A stretch of 64,000 nt of DNA, taken from contig CAYWOR010000001.1 of the NCBI GenBank assembly GCA_964459995.1, forward strand, positions 1 through 64,000. Direction: 5' to 3'. The notes under the pieces are model-generated. The model did not search any database and was not told the DNA's origin. It saw only the letters and a list, made by a program, of their open reading frames with translations. Below are positions 35,200-43,303 of this stretch, one piece after another (within the stretch, counting starts at the first letter, position 1; the number at the start of each line of letters is the position of its first letter). This DNA is from CAZSHG01 sp964459995 (lineage in GTDB: Bacteria; UBP14; UBA6098). Position numbers and translations under genes: made by a program.

Positions 35200-35997
35200 C
35201 TACATCAAACAACTTTCGATGAATTCCCTCGGGTCGCAATCGTCGCGGATACCGAGCCTCGTGATTGCAAAATCATATTTGGCGGGGTCTTCGGGGGCAA
35301 AGACGCGGAAACCGGAGGTAATCTCGAGCGCGGTTAGCATATCCGCCCCTTTGCGATGTGTTAGTCCGATTTTTCCGCAAATCCGGTGCATATGCAAATC
35401 GATTGGCACAACAAGCATAGCAGGAGACAAACCCTCCCAAACCCCCGGATCGACATTATCCTTGCGAACCATCCATTTGAGATAGAGATTGCTCCGTTTG
35501 CAAGCGCTTCCTCGGTTCGGCGAAGGCAGAAGATAACTGTTTCCGCCCTCGAAGGCATTCGATATCTCGGCTGTCCAACCTGCAAGCGCTGGAATATAGG
35601 TTTCGTCCTCAGGCGAAATATTCACGGCGAATGAATTTCGAATCGAACCGTGTTTAGCGATGGCCGATTTCAGCCCGACCATCATCGAAGAAATATCCGC
35701 ACCGTCGGTGAAGCGATGTTTGAATCCGCTAAAGTAACTCGCAAAGCCTTTTTTTGCAGTGTGTTCAACAAAATCGCGCGGGGATTTTCCCATTCGCGAA
35801 AGAGCGTTATCAACGCTTCTAACTATCTGTTTGACATTGCCATAGGCGAGAACAGCCGCAACAAGCCCCACAATTTCTCGGTCCTCTGCGGTTTCATATC
35901 GATAAACGAACTCGAGCGGATCGGGATGGATTAGCTCGGGTCGATTGTAACGCGAGTAAAGCTCTTCTAGTATTTCGAGTGTTAGACCGCTTTTCAA
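35200..35997 (-). CDS. TIGR02757/DUF2400 family protein
   Basis: A 265-aa soluble protein. Family features: LYSRYNRPELIHPDPLEF near the N-terminus, DREIVGLVAAVLAYGNVKQI (about 38-57), NLYLKWMVRKD...D.GVW (about 170-190), and IDLHMHRICGKIGLTHRK (about 200-217). Function unknown; the helical pattern has been compared to HhH-GPD-type DNA glycosylase folds, which I treat as unproven. The start is TTG at 35997, with GGAGG 4 nt ahead. It reads towards the TPR lipoprotein gene and is probably independent. Confidence 0.85.
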   Translation of the reverse strand: MKSGLTLEILEELYSRYNRPELIHPDPLEFVYRYETAEDREIVGLVAAVLAYGNVKQIVRSVDNALSRMGKSPRDFVEHTAKKGFASYFSGFKHRFTDGADISSMMVGLKSAIAKHGSIRNSFAVNISPEDETYIPALAGWTAEISNAFEGGNSYLLPSPNRGSACKRSNLYLKWMVRKDNVDPGVWEGLSPAMLVVPIDLHMHRICGKIGLTHRKGADMLTALEITSGFRVFAPEDPAKYDFAITRLGIRDDCDPREFIESCLM

Positions 35998-36065
35998 GCC
36001 GCCTCCATGGCAGAAAGTTCGAGGATATTATGCATAAATTCGCGCTCGCAGGCAAGCCAAAATAA

Positions 36066-36127
36066 GGCGACGACAGTTTTTGCGGGGTTGCCAACATAGG
36101 AGGCTGACAAATAATACTATCGTCGCC
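36066..36127. repeat. long-loop hairpin in the 35998-36405 intergenic region
   Basis: GGCGACGA at 36066-36073 pairs with TCGTCGCC at 36120-36127; after one mismatch AGT (36075-36077) pairs with ACT (36116-36118). Loop 38 nt. The architecture resembles single arms of the cloverleaf elements, without the shared outer stem. The rest of this 408-nt gap holds a promoter candidate and a 15-nt tandem repeat; no gene is seen. Confidence 0.6.
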
Positions 36128-36250
36128 AATGGGTTAAGACTCGTTACGCGGGAAATCGTCTTGAACCTTTGGTTAATTTTCAGAATAATAAAGATATCGA
36201 AGAGCCGGGTCAAGAGAAAACTGTCTTCGGGGCGATTTTTGAAATAAAAC

Positions 36251-36280
36251 TTGAAAAACAAGGCATTTGCGCTTTATTAT
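36251..36280 (+). promoter_or_regulatory. sigma-70-like promoter candidate
   Basis: TTGAAA at 36251-36256, 18-nt spacer, TATTAT at 36275-36280. It would give a leader of about 120 nt before the ATG at 36406, containing the tandem repeat at 36313-36342. Confidence 0.45.
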
Positions 36281-36312
36281 ATATTGAAAAAAGCACTTCT
36301 TTGCTAAACTAT

Positions 36313-36342
36313 TAGATGCGACACAAATAGATGCGACACAAA
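36313..36342. repeat. perfect 15-bp tandem duplication
   Basis: TAGATGCGACACAAA occurs twice head to tail (36313-36327 and 36328-36342) in the leader of the downstream gene. May be a recent slippage product or a doubled protein-binding site. Confidence 0.9.
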
Positions 36343-36405
36343 ATCACACCGCCCAACTCATTACCGATTCGTTCTTAAAAATTGGGGATAGAGGAGTTGT
36401 TTCAA

Positions 36406-37935
36406 ATGAGACTCAAATGGCTGGTTGCTTTACTCATCGCCGTCCTTACAGCGTTTGCGGCCGAGGGCTTCTACAAAGACCTTTTCATGGACGGCGGCGC
36501 GAACCTCACCTCGCGAACAACCCTTCCCGCGACGGTTACCCTCGGCCTACAAATGGAATTTCTCGCAACCTCCAGCTCGGCATTCCAAAACTCGATCATG
36601 GTCGAGAACGACCACGATTACAACGGCTATCTGCTCTATCCCGACGGTTCGCCGCGCTTCCGTGTGATATACACAAACGGCGGTTCGGCGACATCGCACG
36701 GCAATTCCCTAGGCGAAACCGGCAGACAGCGTATCCGCGACTTTTTCAACAACGGAGGTTGCTACACAGGCTCCTGCGCGGGCGCTTTTATAACTTCGAT
36801 TCACTATCAAACAACCGGCATAAACTCGGCGTATTATCATATCTGGCCGGGAAGAACCGCTTCCACAGGGGTTTCAGGCGTAGAGACCGGCCATTTTATC
36901 GAGCCGGGCGCGGCAATACTCGATTATTACGATTTCGGCGGCGACATGTATATCGACAGCATAATCCACCTCGGCGGATGTTATGCTCGCGAGACTGTCG
37001 ATTGGCCGCCCGAAACCGAAGTTCTGCTTAGATACGATTACTCTCCGGCGTCGATGCACAACAAGCCCAGTTGTTGGGCATACAAAGGGGCCGATACCAC
37101 GGGAAGGCTCGTGGTTATAGGCTCGCACCCCGAAGGAATCGAGAGCGGCGAACGGCTCGACCTTATGTGCGCGATGATCCTCTACGCCCTCGGTGGTCAA
37201 GGCGATCTCCGCGAAAAAGGTGTTCTCGCTAATGCAATCCCTCGGCTGATGGACCGCGAGACGATCGATCTCGAACCTGCCCACGCAAAAATCGGCGATT
37301 TGCAGTATCATCACTTCAAAATCTCTCTTCCCGTGGGTGCATCGAATCTTAATGTTCATCTCGAAGGCGAGTTTGGCTACGATTTCGATCTTTTTCTGCA
37401 ACACGGCGATTTCGCCTTTCTCGGCGCATCGGACTATATGGACACGTCCGAAAGCTCGTCGAAAAGCCTATTTGTAGAATCTCCCATAAACGGCGATTGG
37501 TTCGTATCTGTCAAGCTCGACACAACAATTCATGCCGTAAATACCCCCGACGACTACTATTACGAAGGCGCAATGGAGCTTCTAAACGGCCTCGAATACA
37601 CGATTACGGCTCAATGGGATACTGCAGTTATCGGCATCGAAAATGACAGGTTTGCCCAGAGTTTCAAGCTTATTGGCAACACACCGAACCCCTTTAACGA
37701 CGCGACTTCGATAGAATTCATCCTTCCCGAAGCCTCCGATGTCCGAATCGAGATTTTCGCGCCGGATGGAAAACTAATCGATCGCTTCTCCGGTCGCGAG
37801 TTCCCCGAAGGGAAGAACACAGTCCTATGGCGCGGGAATGATGCGCTCGGCCGCAAATGCCCTTCTGGCTTATACTTCTACTCGATAGAAGCTGACGGAA
37901 AAACCCTCAGGGGCAAGATGTTGATGGTAAAATAA
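36406..37935 (+). CDS. secreted class I amidotransferase-like (BPL_N) protein with sorting domain
   Basis: 509 aa from the ATG at 36406 (GAGGAG upstream; a TTG at 36382 is less likely). Signal peptide about 1-20. Residues 20-270 look like a class I glutamine amidotransferase-like/BPL_N fold: FRVIYTNGGSATSHG, then GGCYTGSCAGAFI, where the Cys in GSCAGA (about 127) sits at the nucleophile elbow, and a later VVIGSHPEGIESG histidine. A beta-sandwich follows (about 285-400), then a sorting domain starting TPNPFNDA and ending MLMVK. Natural substrate unknown. Confidence 0.82.
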   Translation: MRLKWLVALLIAVLTAFAAEGFYKDLFMDGGANLTSRTTLPATVTLGLQMEFLATSSSAFQNSIMVENDHDYNGYLLYPDGSPRFRVIYTNGGSATSHGNSLGETGRQRIRDFFNNGGCYTGSCAGAFITSIHYQTTGINSAYYHIWPGRTASTGVSGVETGHFIEPGAAILDYYDFGGDMYIDSIIHLGGCYARETVDWPPETEVLLRYDYSPASMHNKPSCWAYKGADTTGRLVVIGSHPEGIESGERLDLMCAMILYALGGQGDLREKGVLANAIPRLMDRETIDLEPAHAKIGDLQYHHFKISLPVGASNLNVHLEGEFGYDFDLFLQHGDFAFLGASDYMDTSESSSKSLFVESPINGDWFVSVKLDTTIHAVNTPDDYYYEGAMELLNGLEYTITAQWDTAVIGIENDRFAQSFKLIGNTPNPFNDATSIEFILPEASDVRIEIFAPDGKLIDRFSGREFPEGKNTVLWRGNDALGRKCPSGLYFYSIEADGKTLRGKMLMVK

Positions 37936-37942
37936 TCTCATA

Positions 37943-37966
37943 TATTATTGACTTAGTGCAATAATA
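37943..37966. repeat. AT-rich inverted repeat after 37935
   Basis: TATTATTG and CAATAATA around an 8-nt loop, just after the stop of the BPL_N-like gene. No T-run follows, so it is not a clear intrinsic terminator. Confidence 0.5.
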
Positions 37967-38025
37967 CAATGAAATATGCAAAATGCATAGACAATGATAT
38001 ATTTATCCCATTCAATAAAAAGAGC

Positions 38026-38053
38026 TTGACTTTAAGGCCTCGATTCATATATT
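38026..38053 (+). promoter_or_regulatory. promoter candidate for the Cys/His repeat gene
   Basis: TTGACT at 38026-38031, 16-nt spacer, TATATT at 38048-38053, about 85 nt before the ATG at 38139. Confidence 0.45.
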
Positions 38054-38138
38054 CGGAAATGTGGCACGAAATATGTTATATTCTGGTGCTACGATACTAA
38101 GATAAATATTGTTAATTAATTTGTCTAAGGAGTAAAAA

Positions 38139-38570
38139 ATGAGAAGGTCAGCAACAATTGTCGCAATCCTAATGTTAGCCCTTGTTTTCGCGGTTCTCGC
38201 GGTGAAAACTGCGGAGGTTTCCTCCGAAAATGAAACTGAACAGCAGGTAACTACCCAAACCACCGAAACAACGCCCGATGCTTCGGCTCCCCATGCCGGA
38301 TGCGCCCACGCCAAAGCTTCGAACACGGACAAACCCCACGAGTGTTCTCATGCGAAAGAGGGCAAAGCCCATGAATGCGAACACGCCAAGACCGGTGAAG
38401 CCCACGAGTGCACTCACGCCAAATCTGGTGAAGCGCACGAGTGTTGCAAAGATGCGAAAGGTGCCACGCATGAGTGCAGTCATGCGAAAGCCGGCGAAAC
38501 CAATGAATGCAAACATGCCGCAAAAGCTAAGCCGGCGACTCCCGCTCGCGGATGTTGTAGCAGTAAATAG
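38139..38570 (+). CDS. exported Cys/His tandem-repeat protein, probable metal binder
   Basis: A 143-aa protein. Residues 1-28 form a signal anchor or signal peptide. From about residue 52 onward a unit of 10-11 residues, consensus HECxHAKxGEA, repeats about seven times (CAHAKA, CSHAKE, CEHAKT, CTHAKS, CCKDAK, CSHAKA, CKHAAK), ending CCSSK. Each unit gives a CxH pair plus a His two residues before the Cys, so the tail can bind several metal ions. I recognise no named family. It has its own promoter candidate, Shine-Dalgarno (AAGGAG) and terminator. Confidence 0.85.
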   Translation: MRRSATIVAILMLALVFAVLAVKTAEVSSENETEQQVTTQTTETTPDASAPHAGCAHAKASNTDKPHECSHAKEGKAHECEHAKTGEAHECTHAKSGEAHECCKDAKGATHECSHAKAGETNECKHAAKAKPATPARGCCSSK

Positions 38571-38591
38571 TTATTTGAGGATATTAGTTCG

Positions 38592-38620
38592 AAGGACGGC
38601 AGAGATGTCGTCCTTTTTTT
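38592..38620 (+). terminator. rho-independent terminator of the Cys/His repeat gene
   Basis: AAGGACG, 10-nt loop, CGTCCTT and T run. It overlaps the end of the convergent gene at 38619. Confidence 0.8.
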
Positions 38621-39986
38621 ATTTTATGTAAACGATTGGAATTGTTCGCGAGTATTTACCTACCGAAATTCTCGCCAAATAAAGGCCTGTCGGGATGTTT
38701 TCATCGGGATGCCATACCGCAAGCGCAGGCGATTCTTCGGCGCTTAGGCCCGAAAGACAGCTTTGTATCGAACCATTCCATTTCGAATGTGCTGAAAAAT
38801 ATTGCATATCATACGCCGAAGAAGCGGCGGCTCCGCGCGATATAAGATTGCCGGCCAAATCGAAAATTTCGAGGCGCGCGGTGCCGCCCGGCCATGAGGC
38901 CGAGCCTGCGCGGTGAATGCCGAATGAAACCGCAGAATTGAATGGATTAGGGTAAGCGAGGATTTCAATATTTTTCGGAAGTTGCCCATCGAAAATGGAC
39001 ATGCCGACATCGAAAGCATAATTCACAAATGTGTCTGAGCTATCCGCAAGATAATCGTCGAACCGCGAATCGCCCATAACATAGCGCATCAAAAAGGCGA
39101 GGCTGTATTTCCTGATTATCTCGTGCCCGATTTCATAATCAAGAACACTGTCCGCGCCGCAGAAAGGATCAAGCTCGATTGTGCAGGTATCGCTCCACGC
39201 CGAATGAGTTGCCCGATGAATCTCCACCCAATATTTCGGCGAATCGAGCGTATCGAAAATCTCGGAAGCACTTGTATGTGTTAGTCCGAAATCATAAGTG
39301 CCGTTTTGAATCATAATCGGCTGGCTGATGCCGCGAATATCCTCCATACAGTTCATCGGTGCGCCGAACCTATCGACATAATTTCCCGAAAATGCCAGCC
39401 CCGCGAGAAAATAGTCATATCGATTAAGCATCGCATAGGTCGTTCTCGCGCCGAAACTATGCCCGGACATCCCGATTCGATTCGTATCTAACACGCCGAA
39501 AAGCCCCGCTGAATCGAGGCTAAGGTCAATAAGCCACCGCCGCGTGAAATCGACGTCCCCCGGACGGTTTATCCACGTATCCCCAAGCGCGGCTGAATCG
39601 AGGCAGTCCTCCTCGCCGAACATGCTCCCCGGATGCATCGTTGCGACCGTAACAAACCCCCAACTCGGCAGAAAACTCGTGTAATAGACCGAAGCCAGCG
39701 GATGCCCGCACGCGCCGTGCGAGTAGAAAACGACTGGTCGCGCAGTGTCGCCGAGAACCACCCTCGATTCCCAATAACCCTGAAGCGCTTCGACCCAAAA
39801 ACCTATAATAGGATCGGCGGGATACCAAATATAAACATCCATCACACGAGTTGTCGTATCGGTGTCACTTGGCCGAGAAATAGACCTCATTCGCACCCCT
39901 ACATCGTAGGGACCGTATTCGGTGGGCATCTGCGCGATAACCGCAAATGTCATTGTGAGAAGCACAATTGAAATCCACCTATACAT
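38619..39986 (-). CDS. secreted alpha/beta hydrolase with sorting domain
   Basis: A 455-aa protein. Signal peptide about 1-18 (VIAQ). An alpha/beta hydrolase of the dienelactone hydrolase/PAF-acetylhydrolase type: VVFYSHGACGHPLAS (oxyanion region, about 86-100) and nucleophile GHSFGA with Ser about 177; a late DTCTIELDPFC and preceding HRATHSAW may hold the acid and His. C-terminal sorting domain starts YPNPFNSA (about 350) and ends IVYIK; it carries an extra loop of about 35 residues compared with its siblings in this window. The start overlaps the osmC-like stop by 8 nt. Confidence 0.85.
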   Translation of the reverse strand: MYRWISIVLLTMTFAVIAQMPTEYGPYDVGVRMRSISRPSDTDTTTRVMDVYIWYPADPIIGFWVEALQGYWESRVVLGDTARPVVFYSHGACGHPLASVYYTSFLPSWGFVTVATMHPGSMFGEEDCLDSAALGDTWINRPGDVDFTRRWLIDLSLDSAGLFGVLDTNRIGMSGHSFGARTTYAMLNRYDYFLAGLAFSGNYVDRFGAPMNCMEDIRGISQPIMIQNGTYDFGLTHTSASEIFDTLDSPKYWVEIHRATHSAWSDTCTIELDPFCGADSVLDYEIGHEIIRKYSLAFLMRYVMGDSRFDDYLADSSDTFVNYAFDVGMSIFDGQLPKNIEILAYPNPFNSAVSFGIHRAGSASWPGGTARLEIFDLAGNLISRGAAASSAYDMQYFSAHSKWNGSIQSCLSGLSAEESPALAVWHPDENIPTGLYLARISVGKYSRTIPIVYIK

Positions 39987-40404
39987 CCAACCTCGCCGTA
40001 AGTTCGATAGGCACTGCTTTTAAAGCCTTCGAAACGGGGCAACCCTCTTTCGCGCCATTTGCGAATTTCATAAATTCGTCTTCAGAAATCCCCGGCACAA
40101 CCGCAACTGTAGAAAGCTCTATTTTCGTTATCTCGAATCCCTCGCCAACCTTCTCGATATGCACCTTTGCGGTCGTGTTGATCGATTCGGGCGAAAAACC
40201 GTTCTTGGTCAATCCGACAGCAAGTGCCATACTAAAGCATCCGGCATGCGCGCCCGCGATAAGCTCTTCCGGATTCGTTCCCGGATCGGTCTCGAATCTC
40301 GACCCGAGGGAATATTTGCTCTCCATTGCACCGCTTCCAAGCGCGATAACACCGTTGCCTTTGCCGGCGGGGCCTTTCCATACTGCCTCTGCGTTGCGAA
40401 TCAT
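39979..40404 (-). CDS. OsmC-family peroxiredoxin-like protein
   Basis: A 141-aa OsmC/Ohr-family protein. The two catalytic cysteines are in GAHAGCFSMAL (about 52-62) and EGCPVSKAL (about 117-125). Ending and spacing fit the OsmC subgroup, thiol peroxidases that reduce organic hydroperoxides in the cytosol. Start ATG follows AAGGGA. Its stop overlaps the start of the secreted hydrolase gene, so the two are co-transcribed. Confidence 0.92.
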   Translation of the reverse strand: MIRNAEAVWKGPAGKGNGVIALGSGAMESKYSLGSRFETDPGTNPEELIAGAHAGCFSMALAVGLTKNGFSPESINTTAKVHIEKVGEGFEITKIELSTVAVVPGISEDEFMKFANGAKEGCPVSKALKAVPIELTARLDV

Positions 40405-40461
40405 ATTTTATCCCTTTCGTTAGATTTATATATCCAATTATACAAATAATTAGCAGTATTT

Positions 40462-40492
40462 CAACAAAAAACGCCCGCATTAAACGGGCGTT
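40462..40492 (-). terminator. rho-independent terminator of the GyrI-like gene
   Basis: On the minus strand ACGCCCG, loop TTTAATG, CGGGCGT, then TTTTTG, 20 nt after the stop at 40512. Confidence 0.85.
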
Positions 40493-40511
40493 GAAAAGAA
40501 ACAATATAGAA

Positions 40512-40991
40512 CTAAGCTGGCTTGACCGGCTCGCAAATATCCACAATGAATTTGCCTTCAGGATGAGAATCCGGATCGTTCAGATAAATCTCATAGCAAA
40601 TCCCGTTGTTTGGGATATAACCACTGTTCTGAATCCAGCCCATAAGCGCGCCCCATGCGTCCGCAAACTGAGTGTGGTCGATCTCGACATGCGCAACTGC
40701 GAAAAGCCCGCCCGGAATAACCTGCGTTTTGACTTCACCCTCGCCTTCGGTGCCTTCGGGGACAACGATACAGGCGTCGCTCCGAAGCTCTTCCGGTGGT
40801 GTTTCCCCCGGATCGTCAAAATAAGCCGCAAGCGCCTTTGTATCAGCATTCCAAAGCCCGCGCATTCCTACCCATTTGCCAATCCGCTCGAAAACCGGTC
40901 CGATAAGATTGTAAGGCCCCACATGCCGAATATAAGCCACAAAAAATCCCGGCATCTCCTTGATTTCGACTTCAAACTTAAAGTCGCCCAT
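40512..40991 (-). CDS. GyrI-like small-molecule-binding domain protein
   Basis: A 159-aa stand-alone GyrI-like/AraC effector-binding domain, two SHS2 modules in tandem. Diagnostic segments: MPGFFVAYIRHVGPYNLIGPVFERIGKW (in pieces: FFVAYIRHVGPY, PVFERIGKW), IPGGLFAVAHVEIDH, and WIQNSGYIPNNGICYEIYL. It lacks a DNA-binding domain, as in GyrI/SbmC proteins that bind or hydrolyse small toxic compounds. Start ATG follows AAGGAGGA. First gene downstream of a minus-strand cluster of small stress-related genes. Confidence 0.88.
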   Translation of the reverse strand: MGDFKFEVEIKEMPGFFVAYIRHVGPYNLIGPVFERIGKWVGMRGLWNADTKALAAYFDDPGETPPEELRSDACIVVPEGTEGEGEVKTQVIPGGLFAVAHVEIDHTQFADAWGALMGWIQNSGYIPNNGICYEIYLNDPDSHPEGKFIVDICEPVKPA

Positions 40992-41019
40992 TCTTCCTCC
41001 TTATTTAACTTAAAAAAAC

Positions 41020-41568
41020 TTATTGCGGTGGTTTCTGATCGGCTGTATAAACCAGTCTGCTCAGATCGAAACCATTTTCGCGTAGGCGTTCGATTATACC
41101 CGAGAATTTCGCGTCGTCCATCGACATATCCCTGCAGAGTATCCACAAATATTTCTTCGAAGGCTCGCTAACAACTGTATATTCATAATCTTCACCAAGA
41201 TCGATTACCCAATAGTCTGCCTTAAAAGGCCAGAAAAAGCGCACTTTCAGCTTGGAATTCGTCTCGTCCGCAGGCCATGCCGTCCCTTTGGCGCTTCTAT
41301 CAGGCTTGCCGCCGAATTCTTCGCCCCAACAGGAATTAAGAACCTCGATTCGCCCGTTCCTTTTAAGCGAATACTCCGCAGTCGCGAGTCCGCAACTGAC
41401 AGGCTGAAACCGCGCCGGAAAATAGGCCAGCTGAAACCATCGCCCAAGATATCTGTCAAGTTCAACCTTTTCGACAGTTCGTAATTCGCCATTGCTCTCT
41501 GAAGACATCGCTAACCCCGTAACAATAAGTGTGAGAAGAAGTGCAGTGAAACAAGCTATCCTTAGCAT
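41020..41568 (-). CDS. lipocalin family protein (Blc-like)
   Basis: A 182-aa exported lipocalin. Signal peptide about 1-21; no clear lipobox. Lipocalin motifs: DRYLGRWFQLAYFPARFQ (about 38-55; GxW block), C-GLATAEYSLKRNGRIEVLNSC (about 59-80) with two Cys likely in a disulfide, and YLWILCRDMSMDD near 135-150. Bacterial Blc-type lipocalins bind lipids in the outer envelope. Start ATG follows GAGGGGTG and overlaps the YciI-like stop by 7 nt. Confidence 0.9.
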   Translation of the reverse strand: MLRIACFTALLLTLIVTGLAMSSESNGELRTVEKVELDRYLGRWFQLAYFPARFQPVSCGLATAEYSLKRNGRIEVLNSCWGEEFGGKPDRSAKGTAWPADETNSKLKVRFFWPFKADYWVIDLGEDYEYTVVSEPSKKYLWILCRDMSMDDAKFSGIIERLRENGFDLSRLVYTADQKPPQ

Positions 41569-41870
41569 TTTTCACCCCTCGAGAGTGAGACATAAAAGGG
41601 AAATAACTCGCATTTCATAATCCCCTCCACCAAAGCCGGGTCGGAGTTCATTATTCCGTAAGCCTCATCCTCCGAGCCGGCCTCGAAAACAACGATTCCA
41701 AACGTCCGAGAGTCCTCGTTAAGAGTCCTTCCAGCCAATACAACCGTTCCTTTCTCAATGAGACCTTTCAAATACTCGAAATGCCTTTCGATAATCTCTT
41801 CGTCGATTTCAGTCCAACCGGCCTCGTTGTGAAGCCTCTCGACAAGCTGAAGTCTGTATAAGAATTCCAT
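41562..41870 (-). CDS. YciI-like protein
   Basis: A 102-aa protein of the YciI fold (ferredoxin-like). HFEYLKGLIEKGTVVLAGRT (about 30-49) contains the conserved His and the strand-loop typical of the family, followed by FGIVVFEAGSEDEAYGIMNSDP (about 57-78). Family members are small enzymes or binding proteins of mostly unknown reaction. Its stop overlaps the lipocalin start; the flavodoxin gene lies 3 nt upstream. Confidence 0.85.
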   Translation of the reverse strand: MEFLYRLQLVERLHNEAGWTEIDEEIIERHFEYLKGLIEKGTVVLAGRTLNEDSRTFGIVVFEAGSEDEAYGIMNSDPALVEGIMKCELFPFYVSLSRGEKC

Positions 41871-41873
41871 TTC

Positions 41874-42350
41874 CTATCTCATTGCTGAAGCCATCCGTTC
41901 GATAGCCTCCGGTTTTAGGTTCGAGCGGCTTCCGGCCTGTTTCGACACAATCTTGATGGCGGTTCTTTCGAGAAAATTCAGCTTCTCCCAAATAATCTCG
42001 CCGCCGAAATTCTCCACCGAAACCGCGTGTTCGCGAAGCTTTGCCGGCCAAAGACGCTCAATTTGCTCGCGAACATCATCATCCGTATCCGCCGAACAAC
42101 ACAGAAAAAGCCCGAGCTTCTTTTCGAGCAGAAGTGCCTCGTTGGTTTCGAGTAATTTCGCTATCTTTTTCGGAATTCTGCCAGCATAAACCGAAAACCC
42201 GATGATAACGGTATCCGGGCAGTGAAGACATGGGATTTCATCCTTATCGATATTCACGACCTTAACATCCCCGCCCATCTTCTCGGCAAGTAGATTCGCA
42301 CATTTGTCCGAAGTGCCGTGCTTTGTCGCGTAGATTATAATTGCACTCAT
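41874..42350 (-). CDS. flavodoxin-domain protein
   Basis: A 158-aa flavodoxin-fold protein. The FMN phosphate loop IIYATKHGTSDKCA is at about 5-18; IIGFSVYAGRIPKKIAKLLE (about 49-68) and GLFLCCSADTDD (about 80-91) are like the menaquinone-dependent protoporphyrinogen IX dehydrogenase (HemG) and related flavodoxins. No haem synthesis gene is near, so the partner is open. It heads the small cluster flavodoxin-yciI-lipocalin. Confidence 0.87.
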   Translation of the reverse strand: MSAIIIYATKHGTSDKCANLLAEKMGGDVKVVNIDKDEIPCLHCPDTVIIGFSVYAGRIPKKIAKLLETNEALLLEKKLGLFLCCSADTDDDVREQIERLWPAKLREHAVSVENFGGEIIWEKLNFLERTAIKIVSKQAGSRSNLKPEAIERMASAMR

Positions 42351-42362
42351 CTCAACCTGCCT

Positions 42363-43244
42363 TTAGAACTCGCGGAAAACGTAGAAAGCGTCTTTATCGC
42401 TGTAATAAAGACGTTTGAACCCCATCGCCTCGATCTCTTTGAACATCGCACTGGTCTCGAAACGGTCTATCCACGCCTTGTTCATTGCTACAGTCGAAAG
42501 TGTTATATCTGTGTTGTTATCGCCATCGACTCTAACCTCGACAGCCATTCCAGCCTCGCGGAAAGCCTCGGTGGCAAGCGCGGCGTATCCGGCACGATTA
42601 TTCACCGCGGCCAAATCGATTTCGCCAGTCCCCACCTCGGTCGCGCCGGATTTGACATCCTTTTCGACCTTCTCGACCTCGACTACTTTCTCTGTAAGAG
42701 CCGCTTTTTTCCCTCCACAGGAAGCGCATTTCGCCAAGAGAGCGATAAAAACCAAGAAAACAACAATAAATACTATCGCCAAACAACCTTTTATGCCGAA
42801 TTTCCCCGACGATGTCGAGCCTGAAGCACCTACCGGAGTCGCGGCAGTGGGCGGATATCCGCCGCCGCTGGAAGGCAGTGGCGAAGCCGCACGCTTCTCG
42901 GAATAATCCGTCGAGGGAAGTGGTGATGCCGCGCTCTTTTTTGTTCCGTAATCATCAGAGGGCAAAGGCGATGCCGCGCGTTTGCGGTCGCCATCCCCCG
43001 AAGGCATTGGCGATGCGGCGCGCTTTTCGTAATTACCGGATTTCATATCAGATGATGCGCGAAGCGGTTGTGCATCGTCTTTCGGAAGAGGCGATGCCGC
43101 GCGTTTCGGCTGTGCGTCGTCTTTCGGAAGCGGTGATGCCGCCTTTTTGACGTTCATATTGTCGAGTGTCTTATCCTGCGATTTCTCGCCGCCCTTGCCC
43201 ATTGCGGCTTTGAGTTTGCTCGCGGTGTTTTTATCTTCTGCCAT
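42363..43244 (-). CDS. single-pass membrane protein with AASPLP repeats
   Basis: A 293-aa protein; the ATG at 43244 is chosen for its AGGAG, 6 nt upstream. Residues about 25-135 are disordered and repeat the motif AASPLP or AASPMP six times with acidic or basic spacers (KDDAQPKR, SDDYGTKK, STDYSEKR). Then Gly/Ser/Thr-rich linker, one membrane helix (about 160-182, GCLAIVFIVVFLVFIALLA) and an exported C-terminal domain of about 100 residues (DLAAVNNRAGYAAL to the end). The repeats look like docking or phospho-acceptor sites on the cytosolic side. No family recognised. Confidence 0.8.
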   Translation of the reverse strand: MAEDKNTASKLKAAMGKGGEKSQDKTLDNMNVKKAASPLPKDDAQPKRAASPLPKDDAQPLRASSDMKSGNYEKRAASPMPSGDGDRKRAASPLPSDDYGTKKSAASPLPSTDYSEKRAASPLPSSGGGYPPTAATPVGASGSTSSGKFGIKGCLAIVFIVVFLVFIALLAKCASCGGKKAALTEKVVEVEKVEKDVKSGATEVGTGEIDLAAVNNRAGYAALATEAFREAGMAVEVRVDGDNNTDITLSTVAMNKAWIDRFETSAMFKEIEAMGFKRLYYSDKDAFYVFREF

Positions 43245-43303
43245 TTCGGCTCCTTTCGTTTCGGTAAATATATTCAAAAAGTCTTCGCAGGAGAAGCTTT
43301 TTT

